64,000 nucleotides of DNA from Vibrio tapetis subsp. quintayensis (GCF_030409945.1 NZ_JAUFQV010000039.1:1-64000), one strand, 5' to 3'; shown: positions 49,912-59,986, counted from the stretch's first letter. The notes: generated by a model not told the origin, from the letters alone. Numbers and translations: made by a program.

Positions 49912-50951
49912 TATTCTTCTCCAGAGTTTTGGTTTGCAAGGGGCAGACAGACGGTAAAACAAGCACCGTCTCCCGGCTCTGAAATCAGTTCTAAACGCCC
50001 TTTATGAGCGCGTGTCACCATTTGTACTACCGCCAGGCCAAGCCCTGTGCCTTGAGAGCGCGTGGTAAAAAATGGCTCCATTATTTTTTGTTGCAGTTCC
50101 GCAGGCACGCCTGGGCCGCTGTCTTGTATCGAAATTTTCAGTTCACCGGCCACAACTCGAGCAAACACATCAATCTGTGAATTTTTGCCCGCGATTTGAA
50201 TCGCATTGATCACCAAATTACTGATAGCTGAAGCAATAGCATTCGTATTGCCCATCAAGCACGCGTCGTGGTCTTCTACTTCCAAACAAAAATCAATTTG
50301 GTTGTTTTTAATGGCCGCCTCAACCATTGGCTGAAACTCGTTGATCAGGTCATTGGTTGTAAAAGGTTGAATAACTTTGTTATCTCCCCCTTTAGCAAAC
50401 AGTAGCATGTCATTAACTTGCTTTTCCAAATCGCGTAATCGATCGAGCAATTTATTCTGAAATCGTGATCTAGTTGTCGCCGGTAAGTTTGGTGCACCTA
50501 AATTTGCCGCATAAAGCATTGCGCTCGACAACGGCGTTCTCACTTGGTGCGCCAAAGAGGCGACCATACGGCCTAATGAGGATAAACGTTGTAAATCACC
50601 TACACGAGATTGCAATAAACGGGTTTCAGTTAAGTCGGTAACCAATATCAACTGCCCAGTATTCGAAGCAGAAATAGCCAAGCGAACTTTACGGCCATTA
50701 CGCAGTGATATCTCATGGCCATCATCTTCTTGCGGGGCAAAAGCCGCTTGAATAACCTCAAACCATTTCTGACCAAGCAACTGAACATCGAGCAAACGCT
50801 CGGCTTCTGGGTTGGCTTCACATATCACTCCTTGCGTATCAAGCAAGATCACCCCTGCCGGCATGACGTCCAAAACTTGCTTATAACGGGTGACTTGCTG
50901 TTCCAAGCTACCTAACAGTGGGTTTGAATCTGATTGTTCTGCTGATGACAT
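49911..50951 (-). CDS. flrB: sensor histidine kinase FlrB
   Basis: The 346-residue kinase has a PAS domain (about 20-110), a HisKA domain (His in SLAHQVRTPLSS) and an HATPase domain (N box NLVINAIQ, G1 DSGPGVP, G2 GTGLGLAVV). No membrane segments are present, so it is cytoplasmic. ATG 50951 is chosen because the in-frame extension to 50999 would run through the terminator hairpin and the predicted promoter. Confidence 0.93.
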   Translation of the reverse strand: MSSAEQSDSNPLLGSLEQQVTRYKQVLDVMPAGVILLDTQGVICEANPEAERLLDVQLLGQKWFEVIQAAFAPQEDDGHEISLRNGRKVRLAISASNTGQLILVTDLTETRLLQSRVGDLQRLSSLGRMVASLAHQVRTPLSSAMLYAANLGAPNLPATTRSRFQNKLLDRLRDLEKQVNDMLLFAKGGDNKVIQPFTTNDLINEFQPMVEAAIKNNQIDFCLEVEDHDACLMGNTNAIASAISNLVINAIQIAGKNSQIDVFARVVAGELKISIQDSGPGVPAELQQKIMEPFFTTRSQGTGLGLAVVQMVTRAHKGRLELISEPGDGACFTVCLPLANQNSGEE

Positions 50952-50975
50952 GACCGATTTCCGACTAAAAACAAC

Positions 50976-51010
50976 AATAGCCTGGCATGCACGTAACATG
51001 CCAGGCTATT
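50976..51010 (-). terminator. terminator hairpin of flrA
   Basis: A perfect 14-bp stem (AATAGCCTGGCATG with CATGCCAGGCTATT, 7-base loop) is followed on the minus strand by a T-rich run. It lies 67 bp past the flrA stop. Confidence 0.85.
50988..51003 (-). promoter_or_regulatory. sigma-54 promoter of flrBC inside the flrA terminator
   Basis: Minus-strand TGGCATGTTACGTGCA has GG and GC ten bases apart and shares its first 11 bases with the fliE promoter. The -12 box is GTGC instead of TTGC. The predicted start at about 50976 gives a leader of about 25 nt to the flrB ATG. Confidence 0.65.
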
Positions 51011-51076
51011 TATAATTAATTTACAAAGAGTTACACCAATAGTGACGTAACAACGGTCAGTCAAATGTTTGACCAT

Positions 51077-52549
51077 CTAACGATTCAAATTATACTTCCG
51101 CATTTTTTCAACCAAGGTTGTTCTGCGCATCCCGAGCATATCGGCCGCTCGTGCCACTACACCATTTTGCGCTTCTAACGCTTGGTTGATCATGTTGATT
51201 TCAACATCTGCTAGCAATTCTTTTAGGTTCACGCCCTCTGCAGGAAGCTCCTGTGGGTGATCAACCCCTTCTTCAATGTCCATCGGGATATCATCTAGGC
51301 TGAAATCTTCAGAAAAGATGTCGGCCAGAATATCGCGTTCTTGCTCTTCAATACTCTTATTTTGAGTTTGATTTTCAGGATGGAATTCAGGAATATCACT
51401 ATATCGATATTTAGTCGGCAAATGATTCACATCAACCAAGCTATTTGGGAACAGGATCACCATTCGCTCGATTAAGTTCGCTAATTCACGAACATTACCC
51501 GGCCAATCATGTTCCATTAAAGAGTTGATCGCACGTGGAGTAAAACAAAATGGCTGGCCGCCTTCTGCTTCCATACGCGTCATCAGTTCTTTGAGTAACA
51601 ACGGAATGTCTTCGTTTCGATCTTTTAACGCCGGCATATCAATTGGGAAGACATTTAGACGATAAAAAAGATCTTCTCGGAAGCTTTCTTCATCGATCAT
51701 GCGCTCTAAGTTGCGATGCGTTGCTGCAACTACACGAACATCTGCTTTTACGGTGACGTTGCCGCCAACACGCTCAAAGCTACGCTCTTGCAGTACTCGC
51801 AATAGTTTCACTTGCATTGGCATTGGCATATCGCCAATTTCATCCAAAAACAGCGTGCCACCTTCTGCAAGTTCAAAGCGGCCTTTACGTGAGGTGATTG
51901 CCCCGGTAAACGCGCCTTTTTCATGACCGAACAATTCACTTTCTAATAAATCAGGGGGGATCGCACCACAGTTAATCGGTACGAAAGGGCCTTTACGTCT
52001 TGGTGAATGGTAATGGATGTTACGCGCGACCACTTCTTTGCCTGTGCCCGACTCGCCCAAAATAAGAACATTGGCTTCAGTACTGGCGACTTGCTCAATG
52101 AGGTGGCGAACTTCTTGAATGCTTTGGCTTTGACCTACCAGGCTACGAAATAATGTGTTTTTACGGGATAAAGCAGGAAGAGGACGGCCTTTTTTACCTA
52201 AGAAATCTTGGCAATGACGAAGCGCATCACTAAGTTGCGGGTAATTTAAAGGCAGCTGAAGTTCTCCTACGAAATGAGGAAACTCTTCAACTTTGATCGC
52301 ATTACTACCTAAAGCCAATAAGGGAATGTGGTTCGCCTGCTGAAGCTTCTTAGTGATAGAAGTGATATCAGCGGAAGAATTCAATGAACCAAGAATGCAG
52401 CTAGCCCACTCGCCAGACCAATCAATTTGATCCATTTGATGCGAGCCAAAAACGTTCCCTTGCTCGCCTATAAAGTCGAGGATAATGCTTAAATCGTGTC
52501 TAACCTGTTGGTCATCTTCAATGACCAGCATTTGTGCTAAGCCTTGCAT
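51077..52549 (-). CDS. flrA: flagellar master regulator FlrA (FleQ type)
   Basis: The 490-residue protein has a degenerate receiver (about 1-120) that lacks the phospho-Asp (ILGSLNS at the acceptor site). An AAA+ domain (Walker [15 protein letters not shown] loop, LFLDEIGD) and a C-terminal helix-turn-helix ([19 protein letters not shown]) follow. FlrA starts the flagellar cascade with sigma-54; c-di-GMP inhibits its V. cholerae counterpart. It is transcribed alone between two terminators. Confidence 0.95.
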   Translation of the reverse strand: MQGLAQMLVIEDDQQVRHDLSIILDFIGEQGNVFGSHQMDQIDWSGEWASCILGSLNSSADITSITKKLQQANHIPLLALGSNAIKVEEFPHFVGELQLPLNYPQLSDALRHCQDFLGKKGRPLPALSRKNTLFRSLVGQSQSIQEVRHLIEQVASTEANVLILGESGTGKEVVARNIHYHSPRRKGPFVPINCGAIPPDLLESELFGHEKGAFTGAITSRKGRFELAEGGTLFLDEIGDMPMPMQVKLLRVLQERSFERVGGNVTVKADVRVVAATHRNLERMIDEESFREDLFYRLNVFPIDMPALKDRNEDIPLLLKELMTRMEAEGGQPFCFTPRAINSLMEHDWPGNVRELANLIERMVILFPNSLVDVNHLPTKYRYSDIPEFHPENQTQNKSIEEQERDILADIFSEDFSLDDIPMDIEEGVDHPQELPAEGVNLKELLADVEINMINQALEAQNGVVARAADMLGMRRTTLVEKMRKYNLNR

Positions 52550-52670
52550 AGAAATAAAGTATTGCCTTCATAATTTAATCATTATCGTACATACCGAGTA
52601 TTGCCACCGTGTTTTTTTGCTTTTGTTTATAATTTTGCACAAAAAACAATCTATCGGAACGACTCAGAGG

Positions 52671-52714
52671 ACAAAAAACAAAAAGCCACTAAAGAAATAG
52701 GCTCTTTAATGGCT
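52671..52714 (-). terminator. terminator of the fliS operon
   Basis: On the minus strand a 12-bp stem with one G-T pair (AGCCATTAAAGA / TCTTTAGTGGCT) is followed by a T-rich run. It lies 78 bp past the fliS stop. Confidence 0.85.
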
Positions 52715-52792
52715 CTATTCTAAGATAATAAAAAAATAAGGCAACCAAGCAGGTTATCTATGTGAGATTTATTCTAAAACTAACTTAATGAT

Positions 52793-53203
52793 TTATTGGC
52801 CGATCTCAGCTGCCGTTAGGTTGTGAAACTCGGCTGGAATTTGATCCCAAGCAGACTTTATCTCACGAATGATGTCGATTACGTCATCGATGGGTTGAGG
52901 ATCATTTTTCTGGTTAGCGATGGTAATTTGAGTAATCATGAATTCGTATAGCTGATCTAGGTTCTTGGCAATGTCACCACCGTCGTCCATAGATAGGCAA
53001 GTGCGTAGGCTGATTATGATATCGAGCCCTTTACCTAGGCGTTCGCCTTTAACGGCAATATTGCCCTGTTGCATGGCAGCTTTACCTTGGATCAATCGCT
53101 CAATTGCACCCGCCATGAGCATCTGAATGATCTTGTGCGGAGAGGCTGCAGACAGTTGACTGTCTACTGAAACCTTCTTGTAAGCCTGTAAAGAACCTCG
53201 CAT
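52793..53203 (-). CDS. fliS: flagellin export chaperone FliS
   Basis: The 136-residue helical protein has the start MRGSLQAYKKVSVDSQLSAASPHKI and LLMAGAIERL-type core of FliS. It binds the C-terminus of flagellins to prevent early polymerisation. It follows flaI by 13 bp. Confidence 0.94.
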   Translation of the reverse strand: MRGSLQAYKKVSVDSQLSAASPHKIIQMLMAGAIERLIQGKAAMQQGNIAVKGERLGKGLDIIISLRTCLSMDDGGDIAKNLDQLYEFMITQITIANQKNDPQPIDDVIDIIREIKSAWDQIPAEFHNLTAAEIGQ

Positions 53204-53216
53204 GGTAATCCTCTCT

Positions 53217-53522
53217 TTATAAAAACTGCTTATATAACTGAACGGATTTGTTACCGTGTCGATATTTTTTTAAATATCCAGCTATCTTATCGGTATTTGC
53301 TTGCATCAACAGAACGATTTTTTTAGTGCGCTCAACGGCCGTTTGCCATTCGTCTTTATCGACTGTTTCTGGCGCTTTACCGATCTGTTGTAAAATGCTC
53401 TTCAGCAACTGTTCTCTTTTATCGACCTGTTCAACAATTTCTTCAGCGTTTATTTCATCTTTTTCTAAAAAAGACACTAATAGTAGATCGAGCTCACGGA
53501 GTTGCGTCAATTCATTGAACAT
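53217..53522 (-). CDS. flaI: flagellar protein FlaI (FliT-like position)
   Basis: The 101-residue helical protein is acidic at its N-terminus and basic at its C-terminus. It sits between fliD and fliS, where vibrios carry flaI. It may be a FliT-like chaperone for FliD; the function is inferred from position and size. Confidence 0.8.
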   Translation of the reverse strand: MFNELTQLRELDLLLVSFLEKDEINAEEIVEQVDKREQLLKSILQQIGKAPETVDKDEWQTAVERTKKIVLLMQANTDKIAGYLKKYRHGNKSVQLYKQFL

Positions 53523-53525
53523 ATA

Positions 53526-55406
53526 TTAACCTAATGCATTCATCATGCCAGAAAGCTGCGATTGCATCTTGCCGGTCGCTTCTTGCATTGCTGAAAATTT
53601 GTCATGCGTTCGTTGCTGCAACCCGTCCATACGACGATCTAGCTGAGTCTGTTGATCGTTCAAACGGTAATTCTGTTCGAACAAGCTTTTTTCACGCGTT
53701 CTAATTGAGCCGGTCACCCCCGTCATGGAGTGTATCGCATCTTCTACTTTTTTAGCGAAACCATTGTTTCCACCAAAAAACTCTTCGAGTTTATTGAAGT
53801 TGCCATTTAACTGGCGGTCAAGCATGTCGTAGTTGATTTCAAGCGAACCTTGCCTTGTAGTGGTGATACCAAATTCGGTTAAGGTCTTGAGATCTTCTGG
53901 TGCTTGGTCAATTTTAGAGGTAAATACATTCTTTAAACGAGACTCTGCGGAGCGAACAATACTGTCACCAGCAAGTGGCCCTGATGTACCTCGGGACGGG
54001 TCTGAGCCTGATAGCTCTTTAGTTGTCTGATAGAACTGATTATAGGCCGCAACAAATTGCTCTATATCACCTCTTACTCGCTGACGATCATAATCAATGC
54101 CAATCTCGGTGTTCTTTTTCGGATCAGAAACCCCTTTCAGTGTTAGATCGATCCCATCAATTGCGTTTTCGATCACGTTGTTATCGCTACTGACTTGAGC
54201 GATACCATCCAACATGGCTAGAGAGTCTTGGCCTTTTTGCAGTTCATTCATGCCGCTGTAGCCATTGAATGATCGCTGCGCTGAGTCGACACCGGCTTTG
54301 GCGTTAGCAAGCTCTTGTTCACGTTGCGCTTTTGCGTTAGCAATTAAAATCGCATCGCGCTCTCGCTCAGTCACATAAGAGTCATCAAGCGTACCGGATG
54401 CTTTAGGAGAGTAGCCTGGGATTTCTGAGGCTTTAAGCTCTTCATCTTCGCTTAGCTTGTCTTTTTCACCGGGTTTTTCATAAGAATCGAATAACGTACC
54501 GGCTGCCGCTTCAGAGAAACCTGGAATTTCATCTTCAGGTTGAGGAATAGGTTCGCCTGCATCGTCTTTGAGGCCGATGTCATTTTCTTGCCCTGGTAGG
54601 TTAACTACATATACCGGGGTGACGCCATCGGGTGCTTTAGGGAAGCGCTCTAACGCTTCGTCTATTTCTTGCGGAGAGTATTTACTTTCAAGATCGGCAA
54701 CACTTTGCCCATCTTCAGTCAAAATAGGAGAAGCTTGCAGCTTTGCGAAATCCGCTTGCGCGTTTTCAAGATCGGCTACACGTTCTTCAAGAGTTTTGTA
54801 TTCAAGCTCCATAAGCTTGTTGTTAGGAGAGGAAGAAGTGGCAGATACATAGATCTGGTTTTCAACCCCTGACTTCTCGGATGCCAAAACAATGCGCTGG
54901 CCATTAACATCGTTAATGACAGCAGCGCGAACACCGGGATTATCCGCAGCTCCGTTGATGCTTTTAATCACATCAATCAGTTTTGCGTCCTGTTTAATAT
55001 CAACGGTAAAGTCACTTTTTCCTAAACGGATTTGCAGCTCACCAGAACCAAATTTAGTGTCCTCAGCAATCACGTTAGACCCTAACTTGTGATTCTGAGC
55101 AAGCTGCAACACATCGACAGCATACCTGCCTGCGATTGCGTCCGTTGTGGCTGTAGCAGAAACTACGTCTTCATCGGAAGACTCTACTGATCGAACAGCA
55201 AAAGCCTTCTCCTGACGAAACTGAGCCATCAGTGCCTTCATAGTATCCAGTGATTCTCTGAGCCGCCCGTAAGCGCTGATGCTGGTCTCAACTTTGGCGC
55301 GCTCATTATCGAGACGTTGCTGCTTTGGTATGCGCTCCGAATCGACAATTTTGCTAACCATGGAGTTGATGTCCATGCCAGATCCACCCATAGGGTTTAA
55401 ACTCAT
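53526..55406 (-). CDS. fliD: flagellar cap protein FliD
   Basis: The 626-residue protein has the N-terminal helix (MSLNPMGGSGMDINSMVSKI), FliD_N, and C-terminal domains (DLKTLTEFGITTTRQGSLEI). A charged insert (about 280-350) contains two tandem degenerate copies of an EIPGFS/EIPGYS...GTL.DSY unit. FliD caps the filament. It starts 20 bp after the flaG stop. Confidence 0.94.
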   Translation of the reverse strand: MSLNPMGGSGMDINSMVSKIVDSERIPKQQRLDNERAKVETSISAYGRLRESLDTMKALMAQFRQEKAFAVRSVESSDEDVVSATATTDAIAGRYAVDVLQLAQNHKLGSNVIAEDTKFGSGELQIRLGKSDFTVDIKQDAKLIDVIKSINGAADNPGVRAAVINDVNGQRIVLASEKSGVENQIYVSATSSSPNNKLMELEYKTLEERVADLENAQADFAKLQASPILTEDGQSVADLESKYSPQEIDEALERFPKAPDGVTPVYVVNLPGQENDIGLKDDAGEPIPQPEDEIPGFSEAAAGTLFDSYEKPGEKDKLSEDEELKASEIPGYSPKASGTLDDSYVTERERDAILIANAKAQREQELANAKAGVDSAQRSFNGYSGMNELQKGQDSLAMLDGIAQVSSDNNVIENAIDGIDLTLKGVSDPKKNTEIGIDYDRQRVRGDIEQFVAAYNQFYQTTKELSGSDPSRGTSGPLAGDSIVRSAESRLKNVFTSKIDQAPEDLKTLTEFGITTTRQGSLEINYDMLDRQLNGNFNKLEEFFGGNNGFAKKVEDAIHSMTGVTGSIRTREKSLFEQNYRLNDQQTQLDRRMDGLQQRTHDKFSAMQEATGKMQSQLSGMMNALG

Positions 55407-55425
55407 TTAAATCACCTTCATGCCA

Positions 55426-55830
55426 TTACACCTTTTCCACGATTAAACCGGAGGAATTGGCGGCTAGGCGCCGTAAAATTTCAAGCATTTCTTCGCTAGG
55501 TATCTGTTTGATAATGTCGCCAGTATTTGCATCAAATATCGTTACTACATCTCGCCCAGATCCTTCGTCGAATCTGAAAGATAAACCTTTATTAATAGAA
55601 GAAACAAAATCATTTACTTCGTCTATTCGTTTGTCCAACTCATCTGCAGTAAGTTTAGTCCGCTCTTCAGCGAATACCTCTGCTGATTCGTTTCGCACGA
55701 CTTCTCGTGTGTCTATCTGTTCTTCTGCTCTATTTTGCGCATTAACACTGGATGCACGTTCAGTTTCAGAAGCAATATTTATGCCACTACCATAAGGCTG
55801 GGAAATCGATGTGTAGGATGTTATGTCCAT
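55426..55830 (-). CDS. flaG: flagellar protein FlaG
   Basis: The 134-residue protein has the FlaG domain at 65-134 (LSFRFDEGSGRDVVTIFDA and IKQIPSEEMLEILRRL). Related proteins limit filament length. It lies between flagellin 1 and fliD, with a GGAGG before the ATG. Confidence 0.93.
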   Translation of the reverse strand: MDITSYTSISQPYGSGINIASETERASSVNAQNRAEEQIDTREVVRNESAEVFAEERTKLTADELDKRIDEVNDFVSSINKGLSFRFDEGSGRDVVTIFDANTGDIIKQIPSEEMLEILRRLAANSSGLIVEKV

Positions 55831-55905
55831 ACAATCACACCTCCACCTTGTTTAGTGTGTTTCCGGTTACCCGTCCACATGCTTCTTTATGTGAAGTATA
55901 CCAGA

Positions 55906-57039
55906 TTAACCCAACAAACTCAGTGCCGCGGATGGTGTCTGTTTCGCCTGAGCCAGGATAGACGTACTCGCCTGCCCTAAGATCTGAGACTTGGTCATTT
56001 CCGTCGTCTCTTTAGCAAAATCAGTGTCGCGTATGCGACTCATCGAAGCATTTACGTTTTCGTTGATGCTATCAAGGTTATTAATAGCGTGGTCAAATCT
56101 GCTTTGGAATGCACCAAGCTCTGCGCGCTTACTGTCAACATTTTTTAATGCACCGTCAATGACGGATACGGCTTGCTGGGAACCAGCCACAGTTGTAACG
56201 TCAACATTGTTTACCGTTACATCTTGCTCGTTGTCCAGGTCAAATTCTCCGGCTAACGCGCCGCTGAAATCAACACTGCCTTCTACTTTTTGGCTATGAG
56301 CGAAAACGCCCAATTTGCCTTCTTCGCCGACGTAAGCTTTTAGGTAATCCTGCTGACCATTAATGTAAGTTGCAACTTCCTCAACGTCATCACCAGCAAT
56401 GGCATTAACGGTAAGTACTTGCTCGTTACCCTCTTTGTCGTCAAACGTAAAGGTCAAGTCATTAGAACCGCTCGCTACGCGCCAATCTGCGGCTTTGCCG
56501 TTATTCGCGCTGTAGTTTTTCCCACCCATGTCGGCATGGTCTGAGCGTACATTACCCATTTGTAGCGTTACAGCTTCACCTGAAGAAGCACCTATTTGGA
56601 ACGATTGTGCCCCATAAGTACCATTCAGGAGCTTGTTGCCACCAAATGAAGTGGTTTCAGCAATACGATTTAACTCATCGTTTAGAGCGGAAACTTCTTC
56701 TTGAATCGCAACGCGCTCGGAGCGGCTATTCGAACCATTAGACGATTGAAGTGAAAGGTCTCTCATGCGTTGAAGAAGATTGGTGGTCTCGTTCATCGCC
56801 CCTTCAGCTGTTTGCGCTATCGAAATACCATCATTTGCATTACGCACTGCCACGTCTAAACCGCGACTTTGCGAATTCAAGCGATTGGATACTTGAAGGC
56901 CCGCAGCATCATCTTTCGCACTGTTTATCCGGTAACCCGAAGATAAACGCTCCATTGATCTACCCATGTCCGTCGAAGCGTTGTTTAAATTACGCTGAGC
57001 CGTCATAGCAGACACATTTGTGTTCACTGTAATTGTCAT
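55906..57039 (-). CDS. flagellin 1 (nearest to flaG)
   Basis: The 377-residue flagellin has the canonical N-terminal helix ([20 protein letters not shown]), the DDAAGLQ segment, a variable centre, and the C-terminal helix ending ALSLLG. It differs from flagellins 3-6 in [11 protein letters not shown] (shared with 3) and in the centre. The C-terminus has [19 protein letters not shown]. It has its own sigma-28 promoter and a strong AAAGGAGAT ribosome binding site. Confidence 0.95.
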   Translation of the reverse strand: MTITVNTNVSAMTAQRNLNNASTDMGRSMERLSSGYRINSAKDDAAGLQVSNRLNSQSRGLDVAVRNANDGISIAQTAEGAMNETTNLLQRMRDLSLQSSNGSNSRSERVAIQEEVSALNDELNRIAETTSFGGNKLLNGTYGAQSFQIGASSGEAVTLQMGNVRSDHADMGGKNYSANNGKAADWRVASGSNDLTFTFDDKEGNEQVLTVNAIAGDDVEEVATYINGQQDYLKAYVGEEGKLGVFAHSQKVEGSVDFSGALAGEFDLDNEQDVTVNNVDVTTVAGSQQAVSVIDGALKNVDSKRAELGAFQSRFDHAINNLDSINENVNASMSRIRDTDFAKETTEMTKSQILGQASTSILAQAKQTPSAALSLLG

Positions 57040-57117
57040 AGTTGATCTCCTTTGACATTAAGGATGATGGCTTCGCGACTCTCACCTCACTAGACCATCT
57101 CATTTCTCGCATACCTT

Positions 57118-57144
57118 ATAACGGCCTTAAACAGGAGATCTTTA
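57118..57144 (-). promoter_or_regulatory. sigma-28 promoter of flagellin 1
   Basis: Minus-strand TAAAGATC-N11-GCCGTTAT matches the FliA consensus (TAAA-N15-GCCGATAA). It lies about 80 bp before the ATG. Confidence 0.85.
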
Positions 57145-57301
57145 GTAAAAAAAGGGAGTTTTTTGAAAATAAATGAAGAAATAACTTGACGGTAAGTTTT
57201 TGCTTAAACGTAGAAATTCGGCGAATACAACGGACGTTGTCGCCTCTAGGAACTTCAAGCTAAACCCAGCGTTTTAAGACTGGGACATCGCTAAGGTGGT
57301 G

Positions 57302-57347
57302 CAAAAATTCTCTGCTCTAAGTTCTCTTGAGAAAGAACACTTAGAGC
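57302..57347 (-). terminator. possible terminator of flagellin 2
   Basis: A bulged stem (GCTCTAAG...CTTAGAGC at its base, 57314-57347) is followed on the minus strand by a five-T run. It lies 100 bp past the stop. Confidence 0.45.
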
Positions 57348-57446
57348 TAAAAACTCATTTCCATTTGCTATTTTGATCTTTGCTATCGTCACCATTACTT
57401 CACGGTGACTTCACCACATAACCGTTCCAAAGCTCTCGCTTTCAAT

Positions 57447-58577
57447 TTAGTGCAGCAAGCTGGTTGCTGCTGACGGTAACTGATTGGCTTGAGCCAGTAC
57501 CGCTGAAGACGATTGTTGTAATATTTGCGCTTTAGTCAGTGATGTTGTGACTTTGGCATAATCGGTATCACGTAATTGACCTTTGGAGTCATTTAAATTG
57601 ATACTCATATTGCCTAGATTAGAAACAGCACGTTCAAATCGATTGTGCATTGCTCCTAATTGACCTCGTTCACTGTCTACATATTTAATAGCCGTATCCA
57701 GTAAAGTAATCGCTTGCTGCGAACCCCCAACTGTTGTGACATCAATATTATTAACGGTGAACTCTTTCTCTTTATTCAGGCCTAACTCAGCGGCTAAAGG
57801 GCCGCTAAAATTAAGTTCTGATGTGACGTCATTGTGAGCTGCAAACAATTGGAGCTGCCCATGCTCATTAGCAGAGGCACTCAATTCTCTCGTTTGGCCA
57901 TTAATGTAAGTGGCCAACTCTTCAACGTTGTCACCCGCTTTTGCTTTAATTTGCAAGTTCACGGGCTTTCCTGAGAGATCTTCAAACTGGATATTGAGCA
58001 TATTACCTGTATCAGGTACGACCCAATCCTTGTCTTTTATGTTATTTCCTAAATAGCTTACTCCACCCATTTGCTTTTCATCTGAGCGCATGTCCGTCAT
58101 CGATACCATAATGGCGTCGGTGTTTGGCCCAATGTGAAAAGACTTTGTTCCATAAGTCCCATTAATCAGTTGATCACCAGCAAATGTGGTGGTTTCAGCA
58201 ATTCGATTCAATTCATCACTTAGCGCTCTAACTTCCGATTGCAAAGCGACTCTGTCGTCACGATTATTATTGCCGTTCGCTGATTGAATGGCGAGGTCAC
58301 GCATACGAGTCATTATGTCTGTAGACTCATCAAGAGCGCCTTCAGCTGTCGCAACTATCGACATACCTTCATTGGCGTTTCTTACCGCAACATCTATTCC
58401 GCGAGTTTGTACATGTAATCTATTGGCTATTTGCAGACCAGCTGCATCATCTTTCGCAGTATTAATTTTACTGCCTGAGGCTAAGCGTTCCATGGCTGTA
58501 TTTGCATCGCTTACCACACCATTAAGTTGATGGCGGATAGACATAGCATTTACATTGGTGTTAACCGTTAGCGCCAC
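57447..58577 (-). CDS. flagellin 2, divergent member with GTG start
   Basis: The 376-residue flagellin begins MALTVNTNVNAMSIRHQL and has many unique residues in otherwise conserved parts ([19 protein letters not shown]). It ends in LLH instead of LLG. The start is GTG, with AAAGGAG nine bases from it in the leader. No sigma-28 or sigma-54 promoter could be found in the 194 bp upstream, which instead contain palindromic sequences (58693-58700, 58721-58744). It is likely a minor filament subunit or expressed differently. Confidence 0.93.
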   Translation of the reverse strand: MALTVNTNVNAMSIRHQLNGVVSDANTAMERLASGSKINTAKDDAAGLQIANRLHVQTRGIDVAVRNANEGMSIVATAEGALDESTDIMTRMRDLAIQSANGNNNRDDRVALQSEVRALSDELNRIAETTTFAGDQLINGTYGTKSFHIGPNTDAIMVSMTDMRSDEKQMGGVSYLGNNIKDKDWVVPDTGNMLNIQFEDLSGKPVNLQIKAKAGDNVEELATYINGQTRELSASANEHGQLQLFAAHNDVTSELNFSGPLAAELGLNKEKEFTVNNIDVTTVGGSQQAITLLDTAIKYVDSERGQLGAMHNRFERAVSNLGNMSINLNDSKGQLRDTDYAKVTTSLTKAQILQQSSSAVLAQANQLPSAATSLLH

Positions 58578-58720
58578 AGTAAACTCCTTTAATACGTCTC
58601 AGGTTTAAAGATGAGTGAGAGAGTGCTCCACATCGATGCACTAAATCATTACTGATTAGCGCGGGCGATGGGGATAGACGATTGACTTACCAGGTTAACC
58701 GTCGATACCCAGTGGAGTGG

Positions 58721-58744
58721 AGGTGACCATGCCAATGACCACCT
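58721..58744. repeat. imperfect dyad between flagellins 2 and 3
   Basis: AGGTG and CACCT arms plus inner CAT/ATG pairs surround a 2-base internal loop on each side and a 4-base centre. It could be an operator for flagellin 2 or a weak terminator of flagellin 3; there is no T-run. Confidence 0.35.
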
Positions 58745-58771
58745 TTAATCCGCCCTTTTCCTAATCCAGTG

Positions 58772-59905
58772 CTAGCCTAGTAGCATTAACGCTGAATTTG
58801 GAGATTGCTTTGCTTGAGCAAGTACCGAAGTCGACGCTTGTTGAAGAATTTGCGACTTAGTCATAGCCGTTGTTTCTTTCGCGAAGTCCGTGTCTTTGAT
58901 ACGACTCTTAGATGCATTAACGTTTTCGTTGATGTTATCTAAGTTGCTGATGGCATGGTCAAAACGGTTCTGGAAAGCACCTAGCTCTGCACGGTGGCTA
59001 TCCACGTATTTCAACGCTGCATCCACGACAGCAACAGACTGTTGAGCACCAGCTACTGATGTAACATCGATGTCTTTAACCGTTGTTGCTTGAGCTGCAC
59101 CCATTGCAAGGTCGCCACCTAAACCGCCACCGAAAGTAACAGCACCTTCGATTTTGTTGTTGTCAGCGAACACTTGTAATGCACCATCATCACCTACAGA
59201 CGCTTTTACCATGTCTGTCTGGCCGTTGATGTAAGTCGCTAGCTCTTCGATGTCATCGCCAGTTTTTGCTGTGATGTTAAGAGTTTGCGCTGCACCACTT
59301 TTATCAGTGAACCCGATAGATAGATCGGCAGTACCTGCATCTACTGTCCAGTTTGCGTCTTTTGCGCTGCCTGAAACATAAGATTGGCCACCCATTTCAG
59401 CAGTATCAGAACGCATGCTCTTGATGCCAAGCTTTACAGCTTCACCACTATCTGCGCCGATCTGGAATGCAGCGTCACCGAACGTACCATTTAGCAGTTT
59501 GTTACCACCAAATGATGTTGTTTCTGCAATACGGTTAAGCTCATCATCCAATGCTGTGATTTCTTCTTGAATCGCCACACGGTCAGACTTGCTGTTTGAA
59601 CCGTTAGATGATTGAAGCGAAAGATCACGCATACGTTGCAGGATGTTTGTTGTTTCGTTCATTGCCCCTTCAGCAGTTTGTGCCATCGAAATACCGTCGT
59701 TTGCATTTCGAACTGCTACATCTAAACCGCGGCTTTGTACGTTTAAGCGGTTAGAAATTTGTAGACCTGCTGCATCGTCTTTTGCGCTATTGATTTTATA
59801 GCCAGAAGATAGACGTTCCATTGAAGAGGATACGTCACTTGCTGCATTGCCTAGATGGCGCTGGGCTGTCATAGCCGATACGTTTGTATTAACTGTCATG
59901 CTCAT
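58772..59905 (-). CDS. flagellin 3
   Basis: The 377-residue flagellin starts [20 protein letters not shown] and ends LMLLG. The N- and C-terminal filament core helices are canonical. The centre (about 190-280) is unique, with Gly-rich [21 protein letters not shown] 59905 follows GGGAG at 8 bases; an extension to 59962 would run through the structured leader. It has a sigma-28 promoter. Confidence 0.95.
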   Translation of the reverse strand: MSMTVNTNVSAMTAQRHLGNAASDVSSSMERLSSGYKINSAKDDAAGLQISNRLNVQSRGLDVAVRNANDGISMAQTAEGAMNETTNILQRMRDLSLQSSNGSNSKSDRVAIQEEITALDDELNRIAETTSFGGNKLLNGTFGDAAFQIGADSGEAVKLGIKSMRSDTAEMGGQSYVSGSAKDANWTVDAGTADLSIGFTDKSGAAQTLNITAKTGDDIEELATYINGQTDMVKASVGDDGALQVFADNNKIEGAVTFGGGLGGDLAMGAAQATTVKDIDVTSVAGAQQSVAVVDAALKYVDSHRAELGAFQNRFDHAISNLDNINENVNASKSRIKDTDFAKETTAMTKSQILQQASTSVLAQAKQSPNSALMLLG

Positions 59906-59918
59906 GGTGTTTCTCCCA

Positions 59919-59962
59919 TTGATTTTCCTATAAGGGCGGTTTCCGACGTCTCGGAAAACCAA
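59919..59962 (-). promoter_or_regulatory. conserved leader stem, flagellin 3
   Basis: The outer arms (59919-59928 and 59953-59962) pair over 10 bp with one G-U. An alternative inner hairpin (TTTCCG with CGGAAA, 59940-59957) uses part of the same strand (59953-59957). The two are mutually exclusive. The outer stem begins 5 bases from the GGGAG ribosome binding site. Confidence 0.6.
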
Positions 59963-59986
59963 TTAGTTCTCTCAAAGTCATATTTT

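Larger units (their letters stand above)
57040..57446. other. intergenic region between flagellins 1 and 2
   Basis: The 407 bp hold the leader and sigma-28 promoter of flagellin 1 (57118-57144) and a hairpin at 57314-57347 that probably ends flagellin 2 transcription. No gene is seen. The flagellin 1 leader lacks the conserved stem found in 3, 4 and 5. Confidence 0.6.

Noticed and set aside
52550-52670. Core promoter of flrA
   Set aside because: Several A/T-rich hexamers such as TATAAA exist, but none pairs with a -35 at proper spacing; no call is made.
58578-58771. Search for sigma-28 or sigma-54 promoter before flagellin 2
   Set aside because: GTCGATAC near 58702 is on the plus strand, and no TAAA-N15 partner or GG-N10-GC spacing exists on the minus strand.
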